Below are positions 1-11,537 of a stretch of DNA of 64,000 bases, piece by piece (the stretch's first letter is position 1; the number at the start of each line of letters is the position of its first letter). Source of the stretch: Zonotrichia leucophrys gambelii (taxonomy: Eukaryota; Chordata; Aves; Passeriformes; Passerellidae); NCBI RefSeq assembly GCF_028769735.1, contig NC_088170.1:48083585-48147584 (forward strand), in the 5' to 3' direction. Made by a program: the position numbers and the translations under genes. Below the pieces are notes generated by a model. It searched no databases. It saw only the letters and a program-made list of their open reading frames with translations, and was not told the origin of the DNA.

Positions 1-775
1 GGTGTGCTTTTCAGCTCCTTGATACCTGCCCGGAGAATAGGCAGGTAAACAAGTGTTTACTTCCACACATTCCCAGCTGGATCTAAGTGTGGGAGCTTCC
101 AAATGCAGCTTTGAATTTTCAAATTAGAGGTGATGCAGTATGTGAGTGGGCAAGAACAGGGATGAGAACACAGGTTACACTGAGTTCTGTGCAGGTGTTG
201 CTTCTCACACGAGTTTCATATCTACCAAGGATGCCACATTTGGCTAATTTAGTCCTGCATTTTTCACTTGTCCCTCCATGGTTTTCTTTAGAGGAAAAGA
301 AACCTGACAGTAGCTGCCAGGTAACTCACAGTGCTGGGGTTAGTGTGTGGAGGGGGTGGGGGTGGTGTTTCTGAACAGCCTGACTGCTGCCTCAGGTAGA
401 GTACCAATTTGAGTCCTGCAGGCAAGTCCTGTTCCACCCCTCCTCTGGTCCCTCCTACCTGCGTGAGGAGAATCACCTCTGAAAAAATTCAGTGGTTTTA
501 AACAGAAGAATGGAAAATTAAAGAAGACACTTTTGGACAGAATGCTATTTCAGTTATTTTCAGCCAAGTCAGCCACGGTCATGTTTGGAATTGAAGCCAT
601 CAAATATTCAATAGGAAAAATAATGGGTGTCTTGCACTGCTTTTTCTTGTGGGATTTCATCAAAGGCTAAACCAAATAATATCATTATTGTTAATGTTAA
701 TGAGTTAGACTAAGTGGCATTTAATTTGTCTTCTCATGAAACAAAGCAAACTTTAAATCTATGGACAGTCCATTT

Positions 776-1162
776 TGTCTCGCAGACACACAGGACTGTG
801 ACAGTGTTCACAGGAGTTTTTGGAAGAGGAAAGAGACGAGAATGTTGACTCTATGTCAGCTTTATGATATATATATTACATTATAACTAACTAAAAAGAA
901 TAGAAGGAAATGTTTCTTCAGAAAGCTAACTAAGAATAGAATAGAATGAATAACAAAGATCTGTAGCTTAGACAGAGAGTCTAAGCTAACTAGTCTGTGG
1001 TTGACCGTTAATTGTAAACATTCAAGATGGACCAATCAAAAATCCACCTGATGCATTCCACAGCAGCAGATAACCATTGTTTACACTTTGTTTCTGAAGC
1101 TTCAGCTTCTCAGAAGAGAAAAAATCCCTAAAGATTTTTAGTGAAAAGATATCTGCGACCCA
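776..1162. repeat. Solo LTR-like segment, passerine ERV type
   Basis: The segment starts TGTCTCGCAGA and ends TCTGCGACCCA, which are imperfect inverted terminal repeats (8 of 11) as in LTRs (TG...CA). Internal words such as ttggaagaggaaagagacga and cattccacagcagcagataa are ones I associate with an abundant songbird endogenous retrovirus LTR family. No internal retroviral genes are attached and I see no clear target duplication. Orientation and exact family cannot be fixed by eye. Confidence 0.6.
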
Positions 1163-4100
1163 GGACCTTTAGGGGAAATGGCACTGGAGAGAGACTCACT
1201 GCCTATGGGGGACGGGAGGACCACCCCTGCCATAGGATGATAATTTTTAAAAAGTCTAACTTCATGCTGTTTGCCCATTAGTCTGTGTGAGAGTGGTGCT
1301 CCCTCAATTTCCACTGCGTCACTTGCTTTGCATTTGGTTGGAAATTCTTAATCTGGAGCTCATTCTACTGCAAATCTTTATTATGCAAAATTCCCCCCTG
1401 ACGTTTGTCTCCTCATCAGTCAGGTCCTGAATGCAGATTGCAGTTCTGTCTGCAGAGTTACTCAAGACCCTTTTCCATTTTAATAAGTGTTGGATATCCC
1501 AAGAGACTGGTAGACAATGGAGATTATACAGTACTTGTCAAACCTGCTGCTGTGCCTTCTTTGAAATACCCCAAAATGGAGGCAAAGAGGTAAAAGTTTT
1601 CTACTTGCCTTGTCTTCTTTTTCTTTTGGTACAATTACTGTGTGAGTCATACAGTGTTAAGAATATTTTGAAGGGGAAAGCTGATTATTAGGTGCATAGC
1701 AAGAATGAATCATACTTACTGGAAAAATCATTTTCCCCTTATTTTTGTGCCACATTACCCAGGCCGTCAGTTACTGGAAAAATATAAATCCCTCCCTGAT
1801 ACAGAAATTTACCATAGGTTGAAGTTTCTTATGGGAGAAAACGGCATGAACACCTTAGTGATTTTATAAGTAGGTGAGATTTCAATGACAGGATAATGAT
1901 ATCAGCTATTATAGATCTGCAGGGAATTGACATGATGCTGCTGGCTCTAGTTATAAATGTTTTCTAGTCACCTCTATTCCAAGAAGCACCTTGCAACTTC
2001 TTGTATGTAAAGAGATCAGCATCTTAGAGACTCTCAAAATAGATTTACTATATAGAGTCAGGCTGCCAAGGTTTAGGACAGAAATGTGTGAAATAGAGTA
2101 TTTCTCCAGAATTTTTTAAAAATATTTTTTTAAAAAAAGGTTTAGTCAATGTACAAATTTCAGCCCAGTTTTCTGAATTTTTTTTCCATTGCTGAGACAA
2201 TTTTGTTTGTTGCACAAATCATGGGTGCTCCTGTCTTTTTGTATGCCAAGGAATGCAACGCACAAGCAAAGATGGAAAGTGTAGCTGCTCATATCTGTTG
2301 TTTTACTGCTCCTATCAAATCCTGCCTGGAACAAAAGGAGGCACAAAAGGAGGCTGCAGGGCAGCTGAGGGTGCTTTGTTCATGTGTCTCTTTTGTCTTA
2401 GCAGGGCAGTACCTCTTCTGAGAGAGGTTCCTGGATAATGGGAACCCATGAGATATTTTCTCATTTGTGGCATGCTGGTGAAAACGCTTTGCATGATTTG
2501 TCTCTCTAGAGCAGATTAGCCTTTGTTATCTCTGGCATTGGAATTAATCACTGTGACAAACTTTTAGTTTAGGGTATTCTTTACACAGCTAATGAACCAA
2601 CATCAAAAAGATTTAATGGTGCAGTTACCTCCCTGAGTGCTGCATGAAAGAAGAGGGCGAAACTCAACCCATTCCATTGAGAGAGCTGTACTGATCTGGT
2701 ACTTGAAACAAAAGCCCTTAATTTTCTTAAATGACTCTAGATAATTAGGTTTAGTAATTGGCTTTTGTTTTAATACAGCTTTGAAAGGCTAAGCCACATA
2801 AATCTGTGTAATGCCTCAATAATCAGCAGTTAAGGTAGCAGGTGTGTTTAACTTTGCAAAGAGTGCCAGTCCAAACTGGATAAAGATCTGTCAATTCAGT
2901 TACATGGTGTTAACAGGAATCTTGAAATAGAGATTTTTTTGAACACTGTGGGGTGCAGAGTGAAAAATAAGGTATTTTGTTATAGCGTTTAAGTACATTT
3001 TGGCAATTAAATACATTATTAATGATTTTCGGTAGAATCCAATCGCTGTGCGCCCCAAACTGAAGACGTAAAAGACTTTATAACATCTACCTGATAAACT
3101 GTGCAACAGCCATACTCTTGCCCTACTCTTGTTTTCTCTTACAAATGCGTATCCAAGAGAAGGTAGATGGTGATACTCTGCAGTCACGTGAGAGACATCT
3201 TGGGAATCCATCCTCATTTGGCTATTGCATCACATCGGGATTTCCTTTGATTTGTGTTGGGGAATTCAGTGATACCATGCTGGTATGTGTGTGATTAGAA
3301 AAAACTACAACCTAACTGTGAAGGTGCTCTCTCCAGTGTCTGGACTGGTTCTGCCTACAAAGACATCCATCACAAATCTGAGAGCACTTCCTCATGCAGT
3401 GCAATACTGAACTAAAAATTTGACAAGGATTCTTGAAACTAAATCTGCAGGGGAGATGTGTATAATGACAGTGTTTCAAATCAATTTACAAGCAAGCTGA
3501 TTTTAGAAGAATTACAGCTGAAAGTGTTTCAAGAGAATTTGACCGACAGCCAAGCAACAACATGACTTTATACATCCACATCTCTAAAAGTCCAAGTATT
3601 AATATCTGTACTTAACATGTCATTGCTCATCCTTGATGCCTCATTCTTATTTGACCCAGTCTTCCCTTTCCACTTGTACATTATTAATATCACTAGTCTG
3701 CTTTTAGCATTAGGACACCATGATGGTCATAAAGAAATGCACAGTTCAGTCCCTGGTAGCTGAGGGCTGCAAGGGAAGTGGTTTCTCCCTTGTTTTCTTT
3801 AAATGGAAATGCTGTGGGGATTTTGTTGGTTTGGGGGGAGGGGACGGGTGGGTTTTTTAGAAGGGTTTCTGCTGCCAACTATTAGCAAATCTTGGTGTTC
3901 ATGCAGCATGCTCTGCAATTAACAGAAGCTGTGTAATTAACTCATGTCGCCATGGCATTGTGAAAGCAAGAGCAAATGTCCCTATCCCTTTGCAGGGTTA
4001 AGTATGTGACAGAAAATTTGCATTATAATAGTGACTTGCATTTGGGAAAGTTGATATTTTCTTCATATTTTTACTCTCCCCAAATCCGCAAGGTAGGGAG

Positions 4101-7100
4101 CTCATGACCTCAGACAAATGGAATATCAAAATACTGTGCTTGGACATAGTGATACTAAGCTGGCTTTAAACTCCAAGACAGAATGTTTTCCTTGGGGTGG
4201 GTATAGTTATGGTGCATTTTCAGCCTGTATGTGTAACCTCTCCGTTCCTGAGGCATAGTGTAGCTGTTGACCACAGCAGGACATTCTGGGAAAACATAGC
4301 TGGAAATGGGAACCTTTAGTAGCACCTTTTGTTCAGGGTTTAATAGTTTGTGAGAAGAGGCTTTGGGGTGTATTTGGTAGCAAGGAATAACTTCTGAATA
4401 CCATCCCTTCCCAAATGACCAAAGCTGTGTTTGTTGGCAGTCTTATTTCTCCCAGTGAAAAGGTACTTCTGACATGCAAAGCATCTCTGCTGAAGTAAAA
4501 ATAGCCTTTGTTTGCATTCATGTTGCCTGTGTAATTTCTTGTGTCTTTTTTTACTTTTGCCATTCTTGCCTCTATCATCTTTTTTCTATGCATGATAATT
4601 TTTACTGCCATTCTATTTTCTAATTTTCTTTTAGCTCATCTCTGTATTTTACTTGTCTACCTCTAACCTGGTTTTCTTTTTCCTTTCCCAAGTCACAACA
4701 GGGTCTTTAGTGCTTTTTTGTCTCACAGATCTGGTTTCCTTGATGCACCTGTATGCCCTTCTGCCCTCAGCTCTGTGTTGGTTCTTATCTCTCATCAGTT
4801 ACATTTCCCTGTATACTATTCACAGTGAGGATAAGCAAACTTACTGTAACAGGCTGAATGGCTAATGCACTCTGAAGGATGTAGTGTTTTTGTCTGAGTC
4901 CCAAAAGCTCCACAGCCAGCACAGACTAATTCCTGCTAGGAAGTGAGACAATGGTTTTGATCGATCAAATAACTTTTGAAATCATAATATGAATATGGAC
5001 TTGGTGTTGAAAAGCAAGCCAGCACAGCTCATTGTGTCACTTTGGCCTTCAGATACTTAACATGTTGGCATGTTGGGAAGAATGATTAAATAGAATTTGT
5101 TTGCAATCCTCAGGCAGCAATTTTTTTGGGAAAAGATGGACTGAATTTAGTAAGATTTGTTTCAGTTTTCTGTGCTGGATATAATTTGCTTAGTGGTCAA
5201 TTGAGCCGCAAAGTGGAAAGAATGTTAGTTACCATTTTCAAAACTCTTCATTTTTCAGTTATAAGTAAATGAATCTGAAAGTTTTTGACACATAACTGGT
5301 CCTGTGTTTACTACCATCTGCTCTTTCTTCTCTTCGGGTTGTGCTTTGTGGCGGAAAGCCTCTCCCATCATACCCAGTTTTACTCCAGAAGCATGTCCCT
5401 ATTCCCTTTCCCTTTTTATTGTGTCACTCTATTGAAAGGGAAAACCTGCATTTAAGATGTGGAAACATGGAAGAGAGAGTGTGGTGGTCTTCTGTCCAGA
5501 AAGTTTTATTTCACTAATTTGAAATATCTGTATGGACAGAACTTTGGTTATGCACAACTATGTAGTTGATCACAGCTGAAGTAAACAGGAGGCTTCTGTA
5601 GCACCACCACCTTCTCTCACCTGGGCTCTGATCCAGTGGGAGCTGAGAGCTGCAGACTCCTGGCCATCAGCACAGGCTCCAGGCATCCGAACGTCGCTCT
5701 CATTCAGCCTTTAGGATGGGACTGGGTGGTTGAACAGAGTGAGTGGCCATCTGGATTTCCTTGTGCACAGATGAGACACCAGCTGTTTGTGCCTGGAATG
5801 GCCACATGTTTGTTTATGGGTGAGAAACTTTTTCAAATTTTTGGAAATTTTTGAAAACGGATTGAGACAAAAGGCCTCAGGATGCTGCATAGCGTCTGCA
5901 ACAAGTAAATGGAAAATCTCTGCAGCATTCTGAAACTTTTGAATGCTTGCTTCTTCTTTGGTAATTCCTTTAAGAAGTCTGAAGAAGTTAAAAAATCTTG
6001 GTCACTTTCCAGGGAAAATCCTGGTAACTGGTAAAAGTGCTTTTCTTTCTGTGAGACAATACTCCGTGCTAGCTTTAAATCTCATGGGGTTTGTATTTAC
6101 ATTTAGCTGGAGACCATCACAGTAATTCCGCCTGACCCTAGTGTGTTTTCCCCAAAACTAGGCAACATTCTTATGAGGGAGGGGTTGAGAGTTCAGAAAG
6201 TTTATGTACAAACAGTTCAATTAAAGTCAAGAGTATGTAATGTTTCATACTCAGAGAGGGAAAGTTTATACACTTAGTAAAAGAAGTTTATTGAACTTAA
6301 TTTTGCCCTCTTTGCTGACACTTTGGTAGAAGAGTTCTTCATTGCTGCCACAACTTTGAACTGGGGAGCTTCATTAATCGAAGCAGAGGCCCCTGTGAAA
6401 CAAGCCAGTCACTGCCTTATCTTCTGTACCATGTTGGAGCAGCAGCCTGAATGGATGGTTGCAGTGAAAAGAAATAAATAAATGCTGTGTCACAGGTCTC
6501 CAGTGATAGCTTTCTTAGCTTATTGCCTGTCTAAGGGATTTGGGGCTCTTGGCACTGGTGTTAAAAGAGAGAAAAAGCATCAGTCTGCTTACCAAGCAAA
6601 TATTATGGAATGCAGAGGAGAAAATACAGCAGAATTTCTTAGTGACTGAAGTATTATAGCCATACTATACCCAGTTAAAATTATTTATTTAATTTATATA
6701 TTATTTATTTATGCATAACATATTTTTTCATTTAACAAGGTTATTGAGATATCTATCATTTTACCTGCATTTTGAGATAACAAAGATTGCCATAAATGAT
6801 ACCATCCTGTCTTTGCTTGATCTGTTGGTGTATATGATTTACATTACATTGCTATTAAATTTTTATTTGGACCTTACTGTACACTTCTATCACCTCACAT
6901 TCAGAAGTAGGTAATGAGGCTGTCATTTTAGTAGATCTGCATGTGGGAATAGTTGGTAGTTTGCAATGCTCCCTCCCCTAGTGACCTTCTAATGTAAATA
7001 ACTGATGTAGCAGTTAATAGGATACTTTTAGCAATTCAGTCCCAGTATTTTATACTGTGGTTCCTCACATGCTTGAATTCTGAATGCCTCAAGACCTTGA

Positions 7101-9575
7101 AGAAATTTATAAAGCAATAGTGGTTTCTGTCATCTGGAGTGATACATTTTACATGTTTCATGGATTTTGTTACTTGAAAAATACCTGGATTTCGTCTTGT
7201 GTTTAGTCCCAGGTTCAGAATGAATCACAAGTATTGGGAATGAATACTACATATATAACAGGAATGAAATGGCATCTGCTTTCCAAAACATTTCAGTCAT
7301 CTCTTTTGATTAGTCTCAGCTGGGAATGTTAGATATAAATGTTAGATTTTGCAATTTGTTTGCTGTGAATTGAATAGGATGTAAATTCACCTCTGTGAGC
7401 ATGCACAGTTAATGATGAAATAACAGTCCTTCCCTAGGTAGTATACAGAAGGATGAAATTACTTACCAGTGTAACTTAGGCACTTCTGAAAATGTAAATA
7501 TGCCTTATTCTGGATGTCTCAGGTATTATTAAAACGAAAGCAATAAAGAGAAGGGAAGGTAGAGGGGATGGAGGGCCAGGAGTCTCTCATAAATATGTTT
7601 GGCTTTTTTAGACAGAATTTATAGGTCATGCTGATTTTCTTTAAACAAATACAAAACAAGCTGTACTAACACACCTAAAATAGATCATTCACTGTCAAAA
7701 GCCTGTGCAAATAATTGGGATTTGACAGTAATTTCAAACAAGTTGCCATTGTATGAACATCAGGCAAGTTTCTTTGTCTAGATACTCATTTCTTGCCCTT
7801 TTTAAGTCCTACCAGGTTGCAGACAAGAGATGATGTTGTGATTGAATAGCTGCAACATCTTCCCTTTGTGAACAGAAGTAATTAGGGATGCACTGGAATT
7901 CAGAAGAAATTACATACAGTACTACCTTTTGCTGATGCTTCTACCTGGCTTCTTTATTCTGCAGTCATCTGCTATTGACTTCAGCTAACATTTCTCAGAA
8001 ATCTCTCTGCTCCTCAATCCTGCTGCATCATCAAATTGAAATACAAAAATAAAACACTCATCCAAATTTAGGCAGATGGACAGGTAGCATTATCTAATTG
8101 CTCTACTTCACTGCAACAAACTCAGGAGTCCTGATTCCACTGGCAGATGGAGATGTTGGATATAATAGTGATTTCTTCAGTGTCAGAATGCTGATTGTAA
8201 AGAAATGCTCCCTTTTGCATAATGATATATATCACAATGCAAAAGTGGATTGATTTTTACTCTTGAGATTAATTATTATGAGAAATAGGCCTTGATGTAG
8301 TTTCCACTGAAACAATGACTGAATTCTCATTGACTTCAGAATAAAAATAGTTGGACCACACATGCTTAGTTTTACTGTTTTGGAAATAAGTTTCTTATTA
8401 GAAAGTATTTCCTTTTGTTAATAATATTTATGGAGACAAAGGAACTGGGAGAGTAGCTAATAATTGGCTAAAGGTGATACTTTTCATAATGAAGTAGAAG
8501 ATTCTTATATTTAATATTAGAGTGGGAAAAAGAATGGCCAAAGGATTAGAGAGATACAGTCCAGATAAGCAGCTCTGGTCATTGAGTGCATGTGTATCAT
8601 ATCTACTGAGTTATTTCAGTTATCTGGGATTCTGGCCCATAAAATCTAAAAGCACCCAGCATCATATCTGTTTACCTTGCCAGTTCCTGTGACTAAGCTG
8701 TAAAAGTGAAGAATTGCAGCAGCTTATAGTAAGGAGGATAAGGGAGTACCAGTATATGTGCAGGCAAAGAAGAAAGCAGTAATGCTTGTGGAAATTACAG
8801 ATAAATAAGATCCAATCTCCATTCACATGTGAGAGTTTCTCTGTAAACCAGTATACATTGCTTGTAAAAGAGTGCTGACAGAGGAAAGCTAATAGCATTT
8901 CCTATGAGCCTTATTCAGTCTACACCACTTATGAGCTCCATACAGCTAATTTGTTGAGAGGGCTCTTCCAAGTGGGGATCTGTTTCCCAAAACAGTTTTT
9001 ATGGATGTGAGTCAGTTATAATATTTAAAGCAAATAGACTATATTCTTATTCAATGGATATGCTCATGTGGAATCTTCACAGTAGACTTAGATGGCTCAC
9101 AACTTAGGAAATCAAATTTACTTCCAGGGTAATTGGAAATTTTAATAGAAAAAATTCCAGCATTCCATAAGCTGTGAAGCTGTAGTGGTGGGAGCGTGGA
9201 AGAGAAAGCTCCCCTGTAAAGTCTCTTGCTGCCTGGCTTTTCATGTTATGGTGGCACTGCAGTAGCACTATGGTACAAGGTAGAACACAGGCATCCAAAT
9301 CCCATCACAGCATATTCTCTCTCAGGCATATCCTGACCTAAGCAAAGGAAGTCGTTTCACTGGCAGTCTGAAATTTCCCCAGTGACATAGTTTGAGTATG
9401 TCTCTGGCTTACATTTGCATTCCAACATGAGGAATGTTTCTTCTAAAAGACTGGGGGTAGTTGGTGAAGCCAAACCTATTTCAGTCTCTCCATTCCTCTT
9501 CCTACTCTTAGTAGGTGCTGTGGCCGAAGAAAGCAGGGACTGCTATTTCAAAGTCTGCTTTTATTAGACAGGAAC

Positions 9576-9769
9576 AGAGAGGAGAGGAGAGGAGAGGAGA
9601 GGAGAGGAGAGGAGAGGAGAGGAGAGGAGAGGAGAGGAGAGGAGAGGAGAGGAGAGGAGAGGAGAGGAGAGGAGAGGAGAGGAGAGGAGAGGAGAGGAAA
9701 GGGGAGAGGAGAGGAGAGGAGAGGAGAGGAGAGGAGAGGAGAGGAGAGGAGAGGAGAGGAGAGGAGAGG
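9576..9769 (+). repeat. (GGAGA)n pentanucleotide microsatellite
   Basis: About 39 tandem copies of GGAGA on the + strand with a single interruption (ggaaagggga) near 9696-9705. It is a pure purine tract on the ST7 sense strand. The reading frames that cross it on both strands are repeat artefacts. Confidence 0.97.
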
Positions 9770-9796
9770 GGTTTAAAACACTGTAGCTGTTTAGAG

Positions 9797-9835
9797 CACA
9801 TCCTCTAAACTGCACACAGCAGTTTAGAGGATGTG
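9797..9835. repeat. Perfect 16-bp inverted repeat, 7-nt loop
   Basis: The arm cacatcctctaaactg (9797-9812) is exactly complementary to cagtttagaggatgtg (9820-9835), separated by cacacag. It lies 28 bp after the GGAGA array. The stem is too short for a typical microRNA precursor. Confidence 0.95.
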
Positions 9836-11454
9836 ATGCTGATTTACACTAGCTGAGAATCTGACGTTCAGTGCATTTGGGAAAGAAAATGTACAATGGC
9901 AATAAAACCCACCAGATTTATTCTTTACTATATCAGCTTGGTGTTTTAATGCCGCTCCAGTGGACTAGGAAAGGACAGTTCCATTTTAACATTTTACAGC
10001 TTCTTCAAGAAAAATAAACAACACAGAAAATAAGCAGCCAAAACTCAAACAAAGCAGCTGAATTTCAGGGCTTTAATTTCTCTTAGTGATGCATTTCTGG
10101 AAAACGTTTTTTTTTACTGGTCATGGAAATTGAATCATATATTTGATGGTTTGTATTCTGCTTTTGTTGTCTCCTCTTCATTTTTCTGGCTTCATATTAA
10201 TTAATTTCTACTAGTGTTATTTCTGAAGAGAACAGAATGAATTGAGGGCCTCACACCTACATATCCAGGTCTTTTATCAATGTTTTTTAATGACTAGTAC
10301 TCTGCTACAAGCCTTCTAAATTTAAAATTGTCAGTTCCCTTCCCAGTCCTGGATACATGTACATATACAAATATATATACGTCTGTATATACATAAATGT
10401 ATATATATGAGAAATTCTTTGGCACTGGTTAAGGATGAGACCAGTAGGGTTGTTTACAGAAGGCATTCTAACCCTTTATGGGTTTAATAAGGAATGTTTT
10501 CATTTGTAGAAGATGGAAGTGATGGAAAGTTGTGTTTTCTTTAAACATCTAGAATTTAGTAGAACTCCAGTTCTCTCTAGTAGCTTCTGTAGAGTCATCA
10601 AAAAAATAGGATATTTTATTCTCTTAAGGCCAGCCTTAGGCATTTTCTGTGTGGGATGAGCATGACTACTTGGTGATTTTCTCAGCAGCTTTCAAGATGG
10701 GATATGAGTAGAAAAACCCTTTGGATTTCCAGAAACCCATACAGATGGAATTGCTCATCTGACTTCACTTTTGCCCTAGATTTCAGATAATTTGGACAAC
10801 TATCATGATTTTCACCCCTTACTAAAAAAGCTAGTTAGGTCTTTTTCTATCACTTACTCACTGTTGTCATACCGAGTAGTTCACCAGCTTTGGAGCAGTA
10901 GAACAAATTAGGAAAATGCCACTATTTTCTACTTTGTAAGTGAGGAACCAAGGTACTGAGAAGTAAAAAGCTTAAAAAAGATCTTCATCAAGATCTACAG
11001 GATGTGAGACAGTGTCGAATGCAGGACATTGCGATATGCAGGATTGAACTGCTGAAAATATTGGGATTTTTTACTGCAAATATTGAACTTCCAAGATTTC
11101 TAACTGCAGTGAATTAGCAAACGCATATTATAAAATGTTTTCCATATATCATGGGGAATCCTAAACTCTGTGTCAGTGGAGCACTAACTGAAATAAGAAA
11201 TTCCCAGACATGTGTGCAACTGTTTTCCAATGCCTTGTGATTGACTTTGTTGTGAAAACAAAATTGTGCATGTGGCAGTCTATTGCTCTGCTTTATCACA
11301 TGTAAGGCAGATGGAACAGGATATTAACTGTTATTTTAACTGTCTTTTTTATCAAAGCTAAGGTAATAATTTACCTGCAGGTGGGAGGAGGAAGCGACAC
11401 ATGGAGGGCATGTCCTACTCTTGTACTCATGGTTTCCTCTCTTTTCTTTTGCAG

Positions 11455-11537
11455 TGAGTATGTTCTTGAACACATTAACCCCCAAGTTCTATGTTGCCCT
11501 GACAGGCACATCCTCATTAATCTCAGGACTTATTTTG
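11455..11537 (+). CDS. ST7: ST7 exon 2 (second membrane segment)
   Basis: An 83-nt exon between acceptor tttcttttgcag and donor gtaagt. It enters in phase 1 (TG completes a valine) and leaves in phase 0. It encodes a stretch beginning [17 protein letters not shown] and ending SLISGLILI at the junction with exon 3. The hydrophobic run is the second predicted transmembrane helix of the family. The sequence is essentially identical to mammalian ST7 as I know it. The preceding exon must end in G and is not in the window. I call it exon 2 by analogy with the human gene. Confidence 0.95.

Larger units (their letters stand above)
1..11454 (+). other. ST7: ST7 intron 1 (3' part)
   Basis: More than 11.4 kb of non-coding DNA before exon 2. 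It holds an LTR-like segment (776-1162), a long GGAGA pentamer array (9576-9769), a perfect inverted repeat (9797-9835) and a TA/CA-rich stretch near 10357-10408. Open frames here are short, lack splice and codon signals, and I recognise none of them. No promoter or exon was identified in 1163-9575. Confidence 0.85.

Noticed and set aside
9508..9815. Three ~90-codon frames of Arg/Gly/Glu or Leu/Ser/Pro repeats
   Set aside because: Direct translation of the GGAGA microsatellite.
9797..9835. The palindrome as a microRNA precursor
   Set aside because: A 16-bp stem without extended flanking pairing is too short for a normal Drosha/Dicer substrate.
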